Shown: positions 44,035-54,772 of the stretch, piece by piece
How positions within the stretch are numbered: position 1 is the first letter of the stretch
How the letters are laid out: the number at the start of each line of letters is the position of its first letter
From: Cladorrhinum sp. PSN259
Taxonomy: Eukaryota > Ascomycota > Sordariomycetes > Sordariales > Podosporaceae
DNA length: 64,000 nt
Direction: 5' to 3'
Assembly: GCA_033725935.1 (NCBI GenBank)
Contig: MU867109.1
Span: 62,001 to 126,000 of the forward strand
Notes under the pieces: model-generated
What the model was told of the DNA's origin: nothing
The model's database searches: none
What the model saw: the letters and a program-made list of their open reading frames with translations, nothing else
Position numbers and translations under genes: made by a program

Positions 44035-44450
44035 GGGGACGGATTGTGCGGCTAGCATTGAAGGACAACGTTGGAGCATCGTGGAGTGATTGGATAGGGG
44101 TTCACTCTCGGGACATTGTCAGGATATTCAGGTTCTGTTTGGGTCTTTTTATTCGCATGGGACAGTGCGGGTTTGGCGTTTGGGTTTATGTCAAGCATTT
44201 CTTGTACATTTATAGTCAACGGAGACTTGTTTGTGTTTATTTTTGAACAAGTGTGTTCAGTGCGATTTATTTCTCACCTTGGTCGGTTTTTGTTTCCCTT
44301 TTTGCCTGCATCTTTGCGCCTGAAGCCATCTATTACCGCACTTTTTGTATGGGTACAAGTTCCCTTTGGTTGGGATGGCTGTTCACGAAGTAGAGACGAT
44401 AGGGCAATAAACTAGGTAAATCAAATGTACACTACAAGAGATTACTTGAA
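44035..44450. other. Intergenic between convergent bir1 and P450
   Basis: Holds the two 3' flanks. No gene is seen. Confidence 0.5.
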
Positions 44451-46109
44451 TCAAATCCTCTCGAATATCACATTCAACTTTTCCCTCGGGCGGTAGCTAA
44501 CGGAAGGATTCATCATCTTTGGCAGTTTTCCTCCAAGGGCCTTCAAGTCCGGTGACATGGCGAACCGAAATTTGGGCACAAGCTCGATGAGCAGCGTCTT
44601 GATCTCGACCCAGGCGAACTGCTTGCCGATGCACACGCGCGGGCCATTCAAGAAGTAATTCGTCGTGTACGGGTCGCTTGTCGGCCCTTTTGCTTTTTCC
44701 CACCTCTCAGGAATGAATTCGCCCGCGGTGGGGCCCCAGACTGTCTCCGAAAGGCAGGTGATGTGGGGTGAGTACATGATGACGGTGCCCTTGGGGATGA
44801 ACTCACCGCAGAGGTACAGGTCGTTGAGGGCTTCGCGGTAACCGAAAATCGAGGGGCTGTAGACCCTAAGGATTTCCTTGAGGAAGCAGTCGAGGTACGG
44901 CAGGGACTCGATCTGGGCCATGGTTGGTGGTGTCTTGTTGTTCGGGTCCGAGGCTTCGAACAGAGTCAAGATCTCGGCTCGGAGCTTGTCTTGGATGGCG
45001 GGCTTTGTGGCCATGGCGTATGTTGCCCAGAGCAGAGCGCTGGCGCTGGTTTCGTGGCCGGCCAGCAGGAAGGTGAGCATCTCATCGACGATATAGTCCT
45101 GCCCTAGCCCTTCCTCCCCCTCCAAGTTGTACATGTCTTCAATCATCATTGTCAACAGATCGTTTCCGCCCGAAGCCGTCCCGGATTGGGCCTTCTCGTT
45201 CACCTCCTGGACTCGGTTCTGGATAACTTCGGCCGTCATCTTCCTGATCTGCGCTCCGGCCCCAACGAAGTCCCGATTCGCCTTGAGCGGTATCCATCGA
45301 ATCGGAACTGCCATGTCGATGAAAGTGAGGAGGGCGCTCAACGGCGACTGCTCAAAGAGCACGGCGTAGCAAGGCAAAAAGTCCCACCTCTTTTGCGACT
45401 CATCGGTCGAGCTCAGGTTCTCCAGCTCAACGCCCAAAACCGCCACACCGATGACATCGATCGTCATCTTGGAGTACACCGGCCCAATATCAAATGTCGC
45501 AACCCCACTTTGATCAAGTCCCTTCTCGAACCACCTGGTCATCTCCTCGGCCTTTTTTTGAAACAGAGGTAGGAGTCGCTTGATGCTCGTTCCCGAGAAT
45601 AAAGGCTTCAACCTCTTCCTGGCGGCCTTGTGGGGCTCCCCTTCGATGAAAATCACGCCCCTGTGTCCGATGACGTGTTCCACTAACCGTGAGAGGAGGG
45701 CGGGCTTCTTGAACTCGTAGCAGTGCGTGGTCAGAAGCTCCTTGTATGCCTCGGGGGTGACGGCCAGGAGCATTTCGGAGTTGAAGAGGCTAAGAAACCG
45801 GATGAAGGGGAAGGTGGGCCACATTCTGGCCCAGCTGAGGTAGGTGTCGATTGGGGAGTCTGATGCGAGGATGGCTGGCATCTGGCCGAGGGGTGAGTAA
45901 AAGGGGGACTTTGGTCCGGGGATGTGTCTGAGGGGAGAAAAGAGGCGTGGCCAGATGAAGATGCGGTAGCTCTTGATTGCGGCATATTGAATGGCAAAGA
46001 GCAAGAAGAGGTTTGGCAGGATAGATCCAGGTAGGATTTGGGATTGTTGATAGAAAGCAAAGCTAACAGCCTCCACAAGGGAGAGCAGCAAGGTGTATTG
46101 GAGGTCCAT
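44451..46109 (-). CDS. Cytochrome P450 monooxygenase
   Basis: A single-exon 552-aa protein from ATG 46109. The N-terminus has two hydrophobic segments (about residues 5-25 and 28-48), anchoring it in the ER membrane, followed by the proline-rich hinge LRHIPGPKSP. Hallmarks: I-helix AGHETSASA, K-helix KEILRVY (ExxR), FIPERW, and the heme loop FLNGPRVCIGKQFA with Cys493 as iron ligand. All needed residues are intact. The absence of introns is notable for a fungal P450 but not rare. The substrate is unknown. No polyketide, terpene or peptide synthase lies nearby, so nothing links it to a secondary-metabolite cluster; fatty-acid or xenobiotic oxidation is as likely. Confidence 0.95.
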   Translation of the reverse strand: MDLQYTLLLSLVEAVSFAFYQQSQILPGSILPNLFLLFAIQYAAIKSYRIFIWPRLFSPLRHIPGPKSPFYSPLGQMPAILASDSPIDTYLSWARMWPTFPFIRFLSLFNSEMLLAVTPEAYKELLTTHCYEFKKPALLSRLVEHVIGHRGVIFIEGEPHKAARKRLKPLFSGTSIKRLLPLFQKKAEEMTRWFEKGLDQSGVATFDIGPVYSKMTIDVIGVAVLGVELENLSSTDESQKRWDFLPCYAVLFEQSPLSALLTFIDMAVPIRWIPLKANRDFVGAGAQIRKMTAEVIQNRVQEVNEKAQSGTASGGNDLLTMMIEDMYNLEGEEGLGQDYIVDEMLTFLLAGHETSASALLWATYAMATKPAIQDKLRAEILTLFEASDPNNKTPPTMAQIESLPYLDCFLKEILRVYSPSIFGYREALNDLYLCGEFIPKGTVIMYSPHITCLSETVWGPTAGEFIPERWEKAKGPTSDPYTTNYFLNGPRVCIGKQFAWVEIKTLLIELVPKFRFAMSPDLKALGGKLPKMMNPSVSYRPREKLNVIFERI

Positions 46110-47453
46110 TGTTGCTACTTCTCCTTGGGAGCAGTCTTTACCTCTCTCACACTTGGAAGGATATGTTCCCTCGTTATATTTATGTTCTTTTTCTATCTCT
46201 ATATCACTTTCTAGCCACGGTACCCCGCAACACCTTCTTCACGCGGATCAATGTAGCATTTCCAGAAGACAACAGGATACGCAACCCCTGCACCCTGCAC
46301 CCTGCACGTAAACAGTAGCCAGTGAGAGGCCAACAAGAAATCTCAAACAAGGAATGATTTTCCCGCGGTCTCGGACTGACGAGCTAACGCACGATTGCAA
46401 TAGATTTCACGCAAGGCACATCCACTATCGATGGTAGCTGCATACATGCCTCCGAACCTCGGACCCAATCATGGCCTATAGACCCCTCTCGGCATCGACA
46501 GGAAGGGGGTGTTCTCGGACTTGGTCAAACTAAACTAAGAAAGATATGCAGGGCCCCTTTTGCTTTGTGTAACAAATACTTTTACCCCACGGTTACACCA
46601 AACAACCGGTTATAGCCTCCAGAGATACCCAATAAGGCTCTCCAAGATTAACAATCGTTATCCTTCCCCCATCCAATGAGATACTCTCTCGAAACATCAA
46701 CAACCTAACAGATACGCACTAGGCACTTTATAGGCTTCCCCGCAAATTGATGCTGAATACACCATTAGTCAAATAATGATAATATGGATGGGCAAGCACA
46801 CAAGGACTGTTTACAAGTTGCCATTTATTACAGTTGGGACAGCGTGCTTTGGTTTCTTCTTTCCCTGCTTGTTTTTCTTATTTCTTAGCAACGACGAAAG
46901 ATGATTGATAAATAATCGGAAATGGATGTTGACATGGAACATGAAATGGTAAAGTCTCAAAACCGATTGACTGCTTGAAAATTGAATGTTGCTGCTTCAG
47001 ATGAGGTCATGCAGTCAACTGCGTGCGGTGTTCACTACTGTCAGGAAGGAGCAAAACGAGACCGGACGGGAATCTTTTGAAAGCCTGATTAGGTATCTTG
47101 CAAGTATCCTTCATGTACGCCTCCACCATCCTCCCCGGAACCGTGTTCGTAAGCTTTATTTGTCGGTGAAATCATCGTCAAACCCCCTTCTTGAACAAAA
47201 TCAGTTTTCACAACCGCCAGGTTTGAATAAGAACTACAGTGAATATTTCCACTCGGGTTTTTCTTAACTTCTTTTGACAAAGAATCAGTGAATTCCCCCC
47301 ACGCCGGGCGTATTTTTGCGCATGGATAAAAAAAGCTCCCCCTGGTAGGTACACCGTGAGACGACCGCGCATGCAAGTCACGTTTATTATCAGACCGTCT
47401 TGGGAATTGAGACCATCGGAGCAAGAACAAAGGTTGATGTTGTCGCGCATTAT
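46110..47453. other. Intergenic upstream of the P450
   Basis: No supported gene or repeat. A CCCTGCA repeat (three units) occurs near 46288-46308. Confidence 0.5.
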
Positions 47454-47744
47454 TCACAGGGAGTTGTTGAGAAGGCGACGACGGGCCAGAAGCAGGTTTC
47501 TAGTTACGTTTTCGCGCTTGAGAATTTTGAATTGAGGCTGAGGCAGGGGTAGATGGAGCATGATTTCGGTGTCGCGTAGGAGCATGTAGCCTGTGTTGTT
47601 TACTTGAACAGCCATGCGGCCGAAGTGAGGAGCGGAAGTAGGAGAGGGTTGAAGTGTCTCGGGCGGTGGCGACGAGGCGGGTTGAGAGGTGGACGGCGAG
47701 GGGATTTGCCTATGCCTGAGGAGATTGCTGCAACTGGTGGCCAT
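47454..47744 (-). CDS. Possible small protein, unrecognised
   Basis: A 96-aa open frame from ATG 47744 (MATSCSNLLRHRQIPSPSTS). The first half is Pro/Ser-rich; the second half reads MAVQVNNTGYMLLRDTEIML and ends in a basic LLLARRRLLNNSL. No domain is recognised and no intron supports it. It is divergent from the possible gene starting at 47926, with about 180 bp between. A real small protein or a chance frame. Confidence 0.25.
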   Translation of the reverse strand: MATSCSNLLRHRQIPSPSTSQPASSPPPETLQPSPTSAPHFGRMAVQVNNTGYMLLRDTEIMLHLPLPQPQFKILKRENVTRNLLLARRRLLNNSL

Positions 47745-47925
47745 CAAGGTGCTCGGTCACTATGGCGTTTCAGCAGTGGATTCTGTTTTTCGGTTTTGGT
47801 TTTCTTACCGTTTTCAAAGTCTCACTCGATTTGTGTTGGGTTTCCTATCATGCCATCATCACGACTTTAAATCAAAACATCACCCCTGAGCCCCCTGAAG
47901 ACACAGCAAACCAACCGCACCAGTC

Positions 47926-48056
47926 ATGGCCACCCAAGCCCCCAAACCAAGTTTTACACCCTCCCTCTTCATGCAGTTTGGTTCAGGTGAGAGTCCACTG
48001 CCCTCCCTTTTCTTTTCTTGTTTAAGCTATAGCATTATCGAGCATAACCAGACGAG

Positions 48057-48058
<2 letters not shown>
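47926..48058 (+). CDS. Possible first exon of a gene interrupted by the assembly gap
   Basis: ATG at 47926 in good context (CAGTC before ATG) opens MATQAPKPSFTPSLFMQFGS, with a GTGAGA donor at 47987 that could end the first exon. The sequence then runs into the G homopolymer and gap, and no matching continuation was found beyond it. Only the 61-base exon 47926-47986 is proposed as coding. Family unknown. Confidence 0.25.

Positions 48059-48143
<85 letters not shown>
48059..48143 (+). repeat. Run of 85 G next to an assembly gap
   Basis: An uninterrupted G homopolymer directly followed by CA and the N block. Such a tract is most likely a sequencing or assembly artefact (dark-cycle poly-G or collapsed read end) rather than true sequence. 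Confidence 0.9.
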
Positions 48144-48145
<2 letters not shown>

Positions 48146-48155
48146 NNNNNNNNNN
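48146..48155. other. Assembly gap (10 N)
   Basis: Ten N mark a join of contigs; the true distance is unknown. Confidence 0.99.
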
Positions 48156-48205
48156 ACTTTATTTTTTTTGCTTAACAATTACATTAACCCACCAAAACCA
48201 GAACA

Positions 48206-48224
48206 CCCCCCCCCCCCCCCCCCC
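48206..48224 (+). repeat. Run of 19 C
   Basis: A homopolymer C tract shortly after the gap, on the opposite strand sense to the G tract; also suspect as assembly-edge sequence, or a real low-complexity region that broke the assembly. Confidence 0.9.
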
Positions 48225-48440
48225 GAACAAATATATCAACAATTATACGCACACTAATCCACTTTATACATGGCTCGATTGATAAGGCACGACTCGGTCG
48301 CAGGCGCCACGACGATGCCCACAACCAACTCCCTTTTCTTTATTCTTACTCCAAAACTCTCACCCACAGTAACACGCTTACATTTCCCTCCCCGCCCAAT
48401 CAACTTTCCACCACCACCACCACCACCACTGCTACAGCCC

Positions 48441-48590
48441 TATATATATCAGGGCCGCAAGCAGACATTCAACAGCCCATCCTCCAAAAGTACCATCATG
48501 GGTCACCTAATAATGGCCCGGTGATATGAGTGGGGACGGATACTGGTCTTGACAAGAGAGGTACCTGTTCAAGTCCCGGTCGATACGGAG
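48441..48590 (+). repeat. Dispersed repeat copy 1 with tRNA-like part
   Basis: Shares its first part with 54892-55021: both read TATATATCAGG, then a GCAAGCAG, then CAACAGCCC, then AGTACCATCATG and an AATGGCCC block at similar spacing. The 3' half (48513-48587) is tRNA-like, with GATATGAGTGG as a possible A-box and CTGTTCAAGTCCC as B-box. This points to a tRNA-derived short interspersed element. Confidence 0.45.
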
Positions 48591-49118
48591 TAAAAGCCCC
48601 CCGTCCGAGCTTTTGGTACCCGCTTACCCATTCCCATACAAAGGGGTTAGCCGGTTAGCTTTTGCTCTCTATTCTGTCGCTATCATTTAGCGTCGATTAC
48701 CTACATAATCAATCATCCCAGTTCCTCCAATATTGCGCATACTTCCATTCCCATCACTGTAATCGACCGCAAATTTGAAGATTTCATATTGCATTACTTC
48801 CATATATATGTATCCTCATATATCATATATCATTATATCCCATCCAGAATAATGTACCTTATCCTGAAGTACAATAAACCCAACAACCAGATATGCTCCT
48901 CCCCTTCTCCTCCTCCTCCTCTCTTCCAATGCCAACAATGAGAAAAAGCAACGCTCGCTTGATAAAGAACAGCCAGATATACTCAGAAAAGCAATACTCG
49001 GTCTACCTGCCTCCCCATGCTCCGTGTATGAACAACGCCAATCTTGAACAACTCTACCCTGCCCCTCACGACGCCAATGCATGTACGCCGCCCACTTTTA
49101 TAGATATCCCATCACTTA
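48591..49118. other. Intergenic, 3' side of the TRP channel gene
   Basis: Low-complexity and AT-rich (ATATAT-type) sequence around 48800-48835. No gene is supported. Confidence 0.45.
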
Positions 49119-51358
49119 CTAAGCAACAGACACATCCGTCAATGTCTTGGAATTCTGAGCCTGCATCATCAACACCAGCTCAGTCAAACGATCAATCTTT
49201 GCTGACAGATCCGCAATCCGCACCTCAACATCCGACGAAACCCCGTTGAAAGCATTCTCCTCAGCTCGCTCATAATCAGCCTGCTCCTGACGCCTAGCCA
49301 AGAGCGAACCCTCAGAAGCAGCAGGAAGAGTGGGGGGACGAAGCTTGGAACCATTAATGGGACCAGCAGCGTGACCACCGCTTACCTCCCGCAGGGAAGG
49401 CATCGAGATGCGGTGCTGAGCAAGCCTCTTGTGTGGGTGCGGGCTACCAATAGTAGCGTGACGCGGACCACGGAAGCCACTATACTGTGTTCCCCCCTTA
49501 ACGGAAGCCCCGCAAAGCCATTCATAACACTCAATGACGGCGACTATTGGAAGATGCGTCGCCTTGAGCAGGAGAATGCGTGCCTGACGGAACTTGTTGC
49601 CTGATGGCAGGAAGAGACGGAGCGGTCGGAAGATGACGACGGCGAGTAGGTTGAAGGGTGGGTAAAAGTGTGTGAGCCGATTGCTAGTCGAGGCCTCGAG
49701 GACATAAACGCTGTAGACATAGAGATACTCCTCGCGAGCATGCGTGATGACGCGAGAAAAGCTGTTGGAAAGCATACCGGTGAGAGAGCCGGTAAGAAGA
49801 ATGGAGCTAAGCATGATGAAAATTATCATGAGAGGTGGTCCAAAAATGGGATCGATCTGGTGCATAATGTCGAAGCCAACGAAGCTGGAGCCGAGGAAAA
49901 TCTTGGTGAGCTTCATCACCATCTCGCCAAGGGAGAAGTGGTCGCGGCCAACGAGGGAAAATGTGGTCAAAAAGCCTAGGTAGACGACGATAACGAGGAC
50001 CATGAACTTGACAAAGTCTTTGCCCATCTCCTTCAAGCAGGGAATGAGAGTACCCCAGTAGGGGCTCAAGCTGAGGATCGAGAAGACGCGGGGAACCATG
50101 AACAGAGCCTCGAGCGCCAAGATGTCAAACGACAAATCCACAAGCAAGGCATCGTGTGTGCGCAACCCAACAGCCCGCATGATGATGAAAGCAGCACCGA
50201 TTCCAATCATGGCCATGTCGAACAAGTTCCAGATATCGGCAGCGTAGAAGACTGAGCCTGCATCAATCCATTCTGAGAGTTCGTCGTGGGCAAATGCAGC
50301 AAACCAGATGTACAGTGTGATCTCGAGTGGGGTTATGCGGGTTGGGTTCCTTTCCACCAAGACGGCATAGTACAGGAAGAGGAAACTGGCAAAAAACAGA
50401 ACCTCGAAAGACTTGAGGTACTTGGGAACGCGCAGGCGAGAGAAAGGATCGGCCGTATGTGGGTTGTAGAAGCGTGGCTTCTTGACCGAATGAACTGAAA
50501 GGCTATCCCAGAATATGATGTCGCCGTTCCAGATGCCTGTGATGATCTTTTGGACGATTGCCTGGCTGAGAAAGCGCTTGGCATCGGCTATGGCGGCGAT
50601 CTCCAAGGCGTTAAGGTTGGTGAAGTTGGCTGTAGGGTCCTCGTCCTCCTCATTGTCACTATCGTCGCCGGTCATGCTCATGGTAAGACGCGATATAGAC
50701 TTGAGGATCAAGTTTCTCTTGTTGCCTTGACTCCCTTCAGAACCGGTGAAGACGTTGCGGGTTGCCTGTGCTGTTCCAGTTATAGCCTGAGCAAGCAGGG
50801 GGCTGCGCTCGTCAACCTCTCCTCCCTCCTCGTCTGGCGAGGTATCGCGGTTTTCCTGGTCCTTGGGGTCTGGAATCTCATAAAGGCAATAGTCGACAGC
50901 CTCCCTCTCAGAGAGATGTGTGAGGAACCGCCAGGCGATAATTTCACAGGCATTAGCTCTGGCTTCGCTCAAGCTCTTATCCTCGGTGCTCGAGCCATAG
51001 TGCCACTTGAGCGCAAGCAATGCGTTCACAATGGCAGGGTGGGTGCATGTCTGACCCAGATGCTCGACAAGATTGCGGAGTCCATCTCCAGCAGCAGTCG
51101 TGCGGAGCTGCTCGAATGTGCTTGGCAAACGGACCGTGTCGGCGAGGTATCTATCTCACATGTCAATAAATTGGAACTGGTAGATAATAATTGGTCATGT
51201 TGTCAAACTTACACCGAGAGCTTCTTTACGACCTCACGGAACGTGTCCTCGTCTGAAATATCTGGAAGCTCTGGGCCAAATATGTGCCTGGCAAAAGGTG
51301 AGGGGGTCCGCAGCTCAGCTGTGTCCTTCTGCGGACGTGATTTCACGCGGATAGGCAT
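49119..51358 (-). CDS. yvc1: Yvc1-type TRP cation channel
   Basis: Model: exon 1 51358-51213, a 62-nt intron 51212-51151 (GTAAGT ... GAGATAG), exon 2 51150-49119; 725 aa starting MPIRVKSRPQKDTAELRTPS. Splicing joins VVKKLSV to YLADTVRLPSTFEQL. A soluble N-terminal region of about 300 residues is followed by the six-helix TRP core: SFEVLFFASFLFLYYAVLVE (S1 area) through FVKFMVLVIVVYLGFLTTFS (S5), a pore region around FLGSSFVGFDIMHQIDPIFG, and GPPLMIIFIMLSSILLTGSL (S6). A conserved tail reads YLYVYSVYVLEASTSNRLTH. Yvc1 releases calcium from the vacuole in response to stretch and osmotic change. The C-terminal end carries a coiled-coil (VEVRIADLSAKIDRLTELVL). The symbol is by similarity to the yeast gene. 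Confidence 0.9.
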
Positions 51359-52426
51359 GATGAGCAAAAATATGAAGATATTCAAACCCGTCTCTGAGGG
51401 TTCTTCGTCTCTCCCGAGATGAGAAGACGAGGAGGAAAGGAAAAAAAAAAAAAAACTTGCAAGCTCGTGAGATGAGGGGAAGTCAATAAAGTAAAGGTCA
51501 AGCGGCGCGAACAATGGAGAATGCCGGGCGCTTGTCTGGTGTCTAACCTGTCTGGGGTAGCTGAAGCAGGGTCTTGCAGGCCACTACAGCCGACACTGAC
51601 CACCCTTCTGCAGGGTTCAGTTGGGGTTGATCGGCCTAGACCACCGCTAAAAATGAACACTGGCCGCGACCGACCGGGAAGCCTTTACTACCTAGGTAGT
51701 GGGCTTTGGTACGCTGTGTGTTTTTTTTTTTTTTTTTTCTTCGGCAGACCCAACTGCGTGTTGGTGGGAACGTTTTCGGAGGTGGTTTCATCATCAGACG
51801 CCAAAAGATTGGTTCAACCCGTTTCCCGCCTCCTTCAACGCGATGCTTCGCCGCCAGGTCCCGTGATGAGAATGACGGACGAAACAAAGCAATCCCTTCG
51901 TGTTCTGCATCGGGATTGGTCAATGGATCCGAATTAAGGTTCGAACAGGGCTTTGTACATCCACCTGAGACATCAGACAAGCCCCTCATTGGCATTAACC
52001 CCTCCTTCCCGAGGTCATGGGATTTGGTCGTCGTTATCCCCGAATTTCATGTGTTCACAGTTGGTTTTGGAGTGCGATTCGTGCTTAATTATTTACTTTT
52101 GACATTCCCCTCTTTGTTTTTTGACTTGTCACAATACCCGAGCAACGTTCCAATGTTGTTAGTTTCCGCGATGGGTTGCGGATACCCCGCCTCCGCCCTC
52201 AAGGAGGAAGTTAATCTATCACAACCACCTCTCATTTGGAGATGCAATCATGATCAACAGACCTCGGAGGATGCCATTGCGGCTTCTCAAAGGTCAAGGT
52301 AACTGTAGACGACATGGAGATTCTGTCAGTGACTATTTATTGCAGCGGCCGGAGCAAGTGTTGAAGAGGCCTGGACCTTTTTCCATCAGCGCATCATCGG
52401 CATCTTGAACACCCAGGATTAGCATC
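51359..52426. other. Divergent intergenic between the channel and mannanase genes
   Basis: Contains a run of 18 T near 51721-51738 and a run of 15 A at 51440-51454. It serves as promoter for both genes. Open frames (for example 51706-52302) lack motifs and start in the T run. Confidence 0.45.
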
Positions 52427-53654
52427 ATGAAAGGATTGTTTACCATTGGCCTCGGCCTGTTCTCCCTGGCAAATGCCCTCCCTGCCTCGTCCGCAGCAGC
52501 AGCAGCTTCCTCAGTCGGTGTGAACGGCACACGGTTCACCATTGACGGGAAGACCACTTACTTCGCCGGAACCAACTCCTACTGGATCAGCTTCCTGAGC
52601 AACACTCGCGATGTCGATACCGTTCTGGACCATATCTCAGCCTCTGGTCTCAAGATCCTTCGTGTATGGGGCTTCAACGACGTGAATGGCCGTCCCAGTT
52701 CCGGGACTGCCTGGTTCCAATTGCTCTCCTCTTCTGGCTCTCAGATCAACACTGGATCCGATGGTCTCCAAAGGCTCGACTACGTTGTTCAGTCTGCCGA
52801 GAAACGCGGAGTGAAGCTCATCATCAACTTTGTCAACTACTGGGACGACTATGGCGGTATGAAGGCGTACACCTCCGCTTTTGGTGGCACCAAGGAAGGT
52901 TGGTACACGAACGCGAAGGCTCAGGAACAGTACAAGAAGTACATTGCTGCTGTTGTTGGGCGTTACATCAACTCTAATGCCATCTTTGCTTGGGAGTTGG
53001 CGAACGAGCCCCGTTGCAAGGGTTGCAACACCGATGTCATTTTCAAGTGGGCGACTGATGTTTCCAACTATATCCGCGGGTTGGATCCGAATCATCTGAT
53101 TACTCTTGGAGATGAGGGCTTTGGCCTTCCCGGACAGACGAGCTATCCTTACCAGTACAGCGAGGGAGTTGATTTTGTCAAGAATTTGGGTGTGAAGAAC
53201 TTGGACTTTGGGACGTTCCACATGTATCCTGGCAGCTGTAAGTCAACCACGGTTCTCTACTTGATTTCTGTTTCTGACTAATATCAAAACAGGGGGGGTT
53301 GCCAACAGCTTTGGTCCAGGTTGGATCAAAGACCATGCGGCGGCCTGCAAGAAGGCTGGAAAGCCGTGTGTTCTTGAAGAGTGTAAGTTCTCTGTCCGGA
53401 ATTTTTCGAGCTTGGCCAAATTCTGACAGCTCCCAGATGGCGTAACCTCAGACCACTGCAACGTGGAGAAGTCCTGGCAGCAAGTATCACGGGAACTCGC
53501 TCAGAATGGCATGGGCAGTGACATGTTTTGGCAATGGGGAGACCAACTGAGCACCGGGCAGACTCACAACGATGGACATACCGTCTACTATGGCTCGAGT
53601 CTGGCTACCTGCTTGATTACCGATCATGTGAAAGCGATCAATGCCCAGCAGTAA
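52427..53654 (+). CDS. Secreted GH5 endo-beta-1,4-mannanase
   Basis: Model: exons 52427-53237, 53293-53382 and 53437-53654 (introns of 55 and 54 nt); 372 aa. Residues 1-18 are a signal peptide (MKGLFTIGLGLFSLANAL). The mature protein begins with the GH5 subfamily 7 pattern VNGTRFTIDGKTTYFAGTNS and includes LKILRVWGFNDVNG. The acid/base is Glu194 in FAWELANEPRC and the nucleophile Glu300 in PCVLEEYG, whose Tyr codon is split by intron 2. HMYPGSWGV is restored by intron 1 splicing. No cellulose-binding module is present. The enzyme hydrolyses mannan and galactomannan of plant cell walls. The adjacent esterase gene downstream makes a biomass-degrading pair. Both catalytic acids are intact. Confidence 0.95.
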
Positions 53655-54088
53655 GTCGGAATCATCGGCGCTTTTTTTCTGGGAGAAAAGAAAATCAAGT
53701 TTTGCAGAAAGTTTCGAAAGAGGTGACCAGGCTGTGCAGAAGGAAGTCCATGAGCCAGTTCGGACATAAAATATCCGTACACACCCCAGGAATTGAATTC
53801 AACCGTGACCGCGGAGCCTCCCCGCCCGGACATTTCTTAGACCAATCAAGGTGCTCCATGTCTATGTATCTCGCAGGTCTTCATATGTTTGTGATCCCTT
53901 GTGAATCTCCGCATTTAGTGAAACCTGGTAAGCAATGTATGTTCCTGTGGTGCTTGGTCTCGGTATTGTGTTCCCATCCTGCTGACGATAAATAGCTGAG
54001 GGAAGGCCTCCCTACCCATTGAAGCAGCTTCATACTCTTCTCAGACTGACCTCACACCTTCTTGAGTCGCCCAGCCCAACCAGCCAAG
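53655..54088. other. Intergenic between mannanase and esterase genes
   Basis: 434 bp holding the mannanase 3' flank and the promoter of the esterase. Same-strand arrangement; no operon is implied in fungi. Confidence 0.5.
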
Positions 54089-54772
54089 ATGTTGCTCTCC
54101 CTCTTCTCCATCATCACCTCCCTCCTCCTACTCTCATCCCCCGTCTACTCCCAGCAGGTAGTCCGCATCATGCCCCTAGGCGACTCGATAACCGGCTCCC
54201 CAGGTTGCTGGCGAGCCCTCCTCTGGCGTCGCCTCCAACAAGCTTCCATCACCAACACCAAGTTCGTCGGTTCCCTCCCGGGCCAAGGCTGCGGCTTCAC
54301 CTACGACGGCGCAAACGAAGGCCACGGCGGCATCCTAGCAACCGGCATTGTGTCTCAAAAACAACTACCCCCCTGGCTTAAATCGGCCAAGCCCGACGTC
54401 GTCATGATACACCTCGGCACCAACGACGTGTGGAGCAACAAGCCTACAGAAGAGATACTCGCCGCTTTTGGGACGATGGTAGATTGGATGCGAGAAAATA
54501 ATTCAAAAATGAAGATTCTGGTCGCGCAGATTATTCCTATGAATCCCCCCAACTGTAAGGAGTGCGGTAAGAGGGTTGAGGCACTGAATAAGGGGATTGT
54601 TGGATGGGCAGAAGGAAAAAACCAGACGACTAGCCCGATAAAGGTGGTTGATTGTTGGACGGGGTTTGATACGGCCAAGATGACGGGTGATGGGGTGCAT
54701 CCTAATAGTGCCGGGAACGAGAAGATGGCGGGGTGTTGGTTTGATGAGCTTGTGAGAGCTATTAGGGGGTGA
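54089..54772 (+). CDS. Secreted SGNH hydrolase, CE3-type carbohydrate esterase
   Basis: A single-exon 227-aa protein starting MLLSLFSIITSLLLLSSPVY, a signal peptide of about 21 residues. Block I is RIMPLGDSITGSPGCW with nucleophile Ser33; block III is HLGTNDVW; block V is GDGVHPNSAG with Asp201 and His204. Length and the GDSITGSPGCWR motif fit carbohydrate esterase family 3 (acetylxylan esterase). It removes acetyl groups from hemicellulose in the medium. The frame is open upstream of the chosen ATG but has no other ATG. Its position after the mannanase suggests a common role in hemicellulose breakdown, which is inference. All catalytic residues are present. Confidence 0.92.
   Translation: MLLSLFSIITSLLLLSSPVYSQQVVRIMPLGDSITGSPGCWRALLWRRLQQASITNTKFVGSLPGQGCGFTYDGANEGHGGILATGIVSQKQLPPWLKSAKPDVVMIHLGTNDVWSNKPTEEILAAFGTMVDWMRENNSKMKILVAQIIPMNPPNCKECGKRVEALNKGIVGWAEGKNQTTSPIKVVDCWTGFDTAKMTGDGVHPNSAGNEKMAGCWFDELVRAIRG

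Noticed and set aside
44451..46109. A secondary-metabolite cluster around the P450
   Set aside because: Neighbours are Bir1 and a long empty stretch; no backbone synthase is present.
47926..48282. An open frame with a poly-Gly stretch
   Set aside because: The Gly run is only the translated G homopolymer and crosses an N gap; at most its first exon could be real.
51706..52302. A 198-aa frame upstream of the mannanase
   Set aside because: It begins within a T homopolymer giving a poly-Phe start and lacks any domain.
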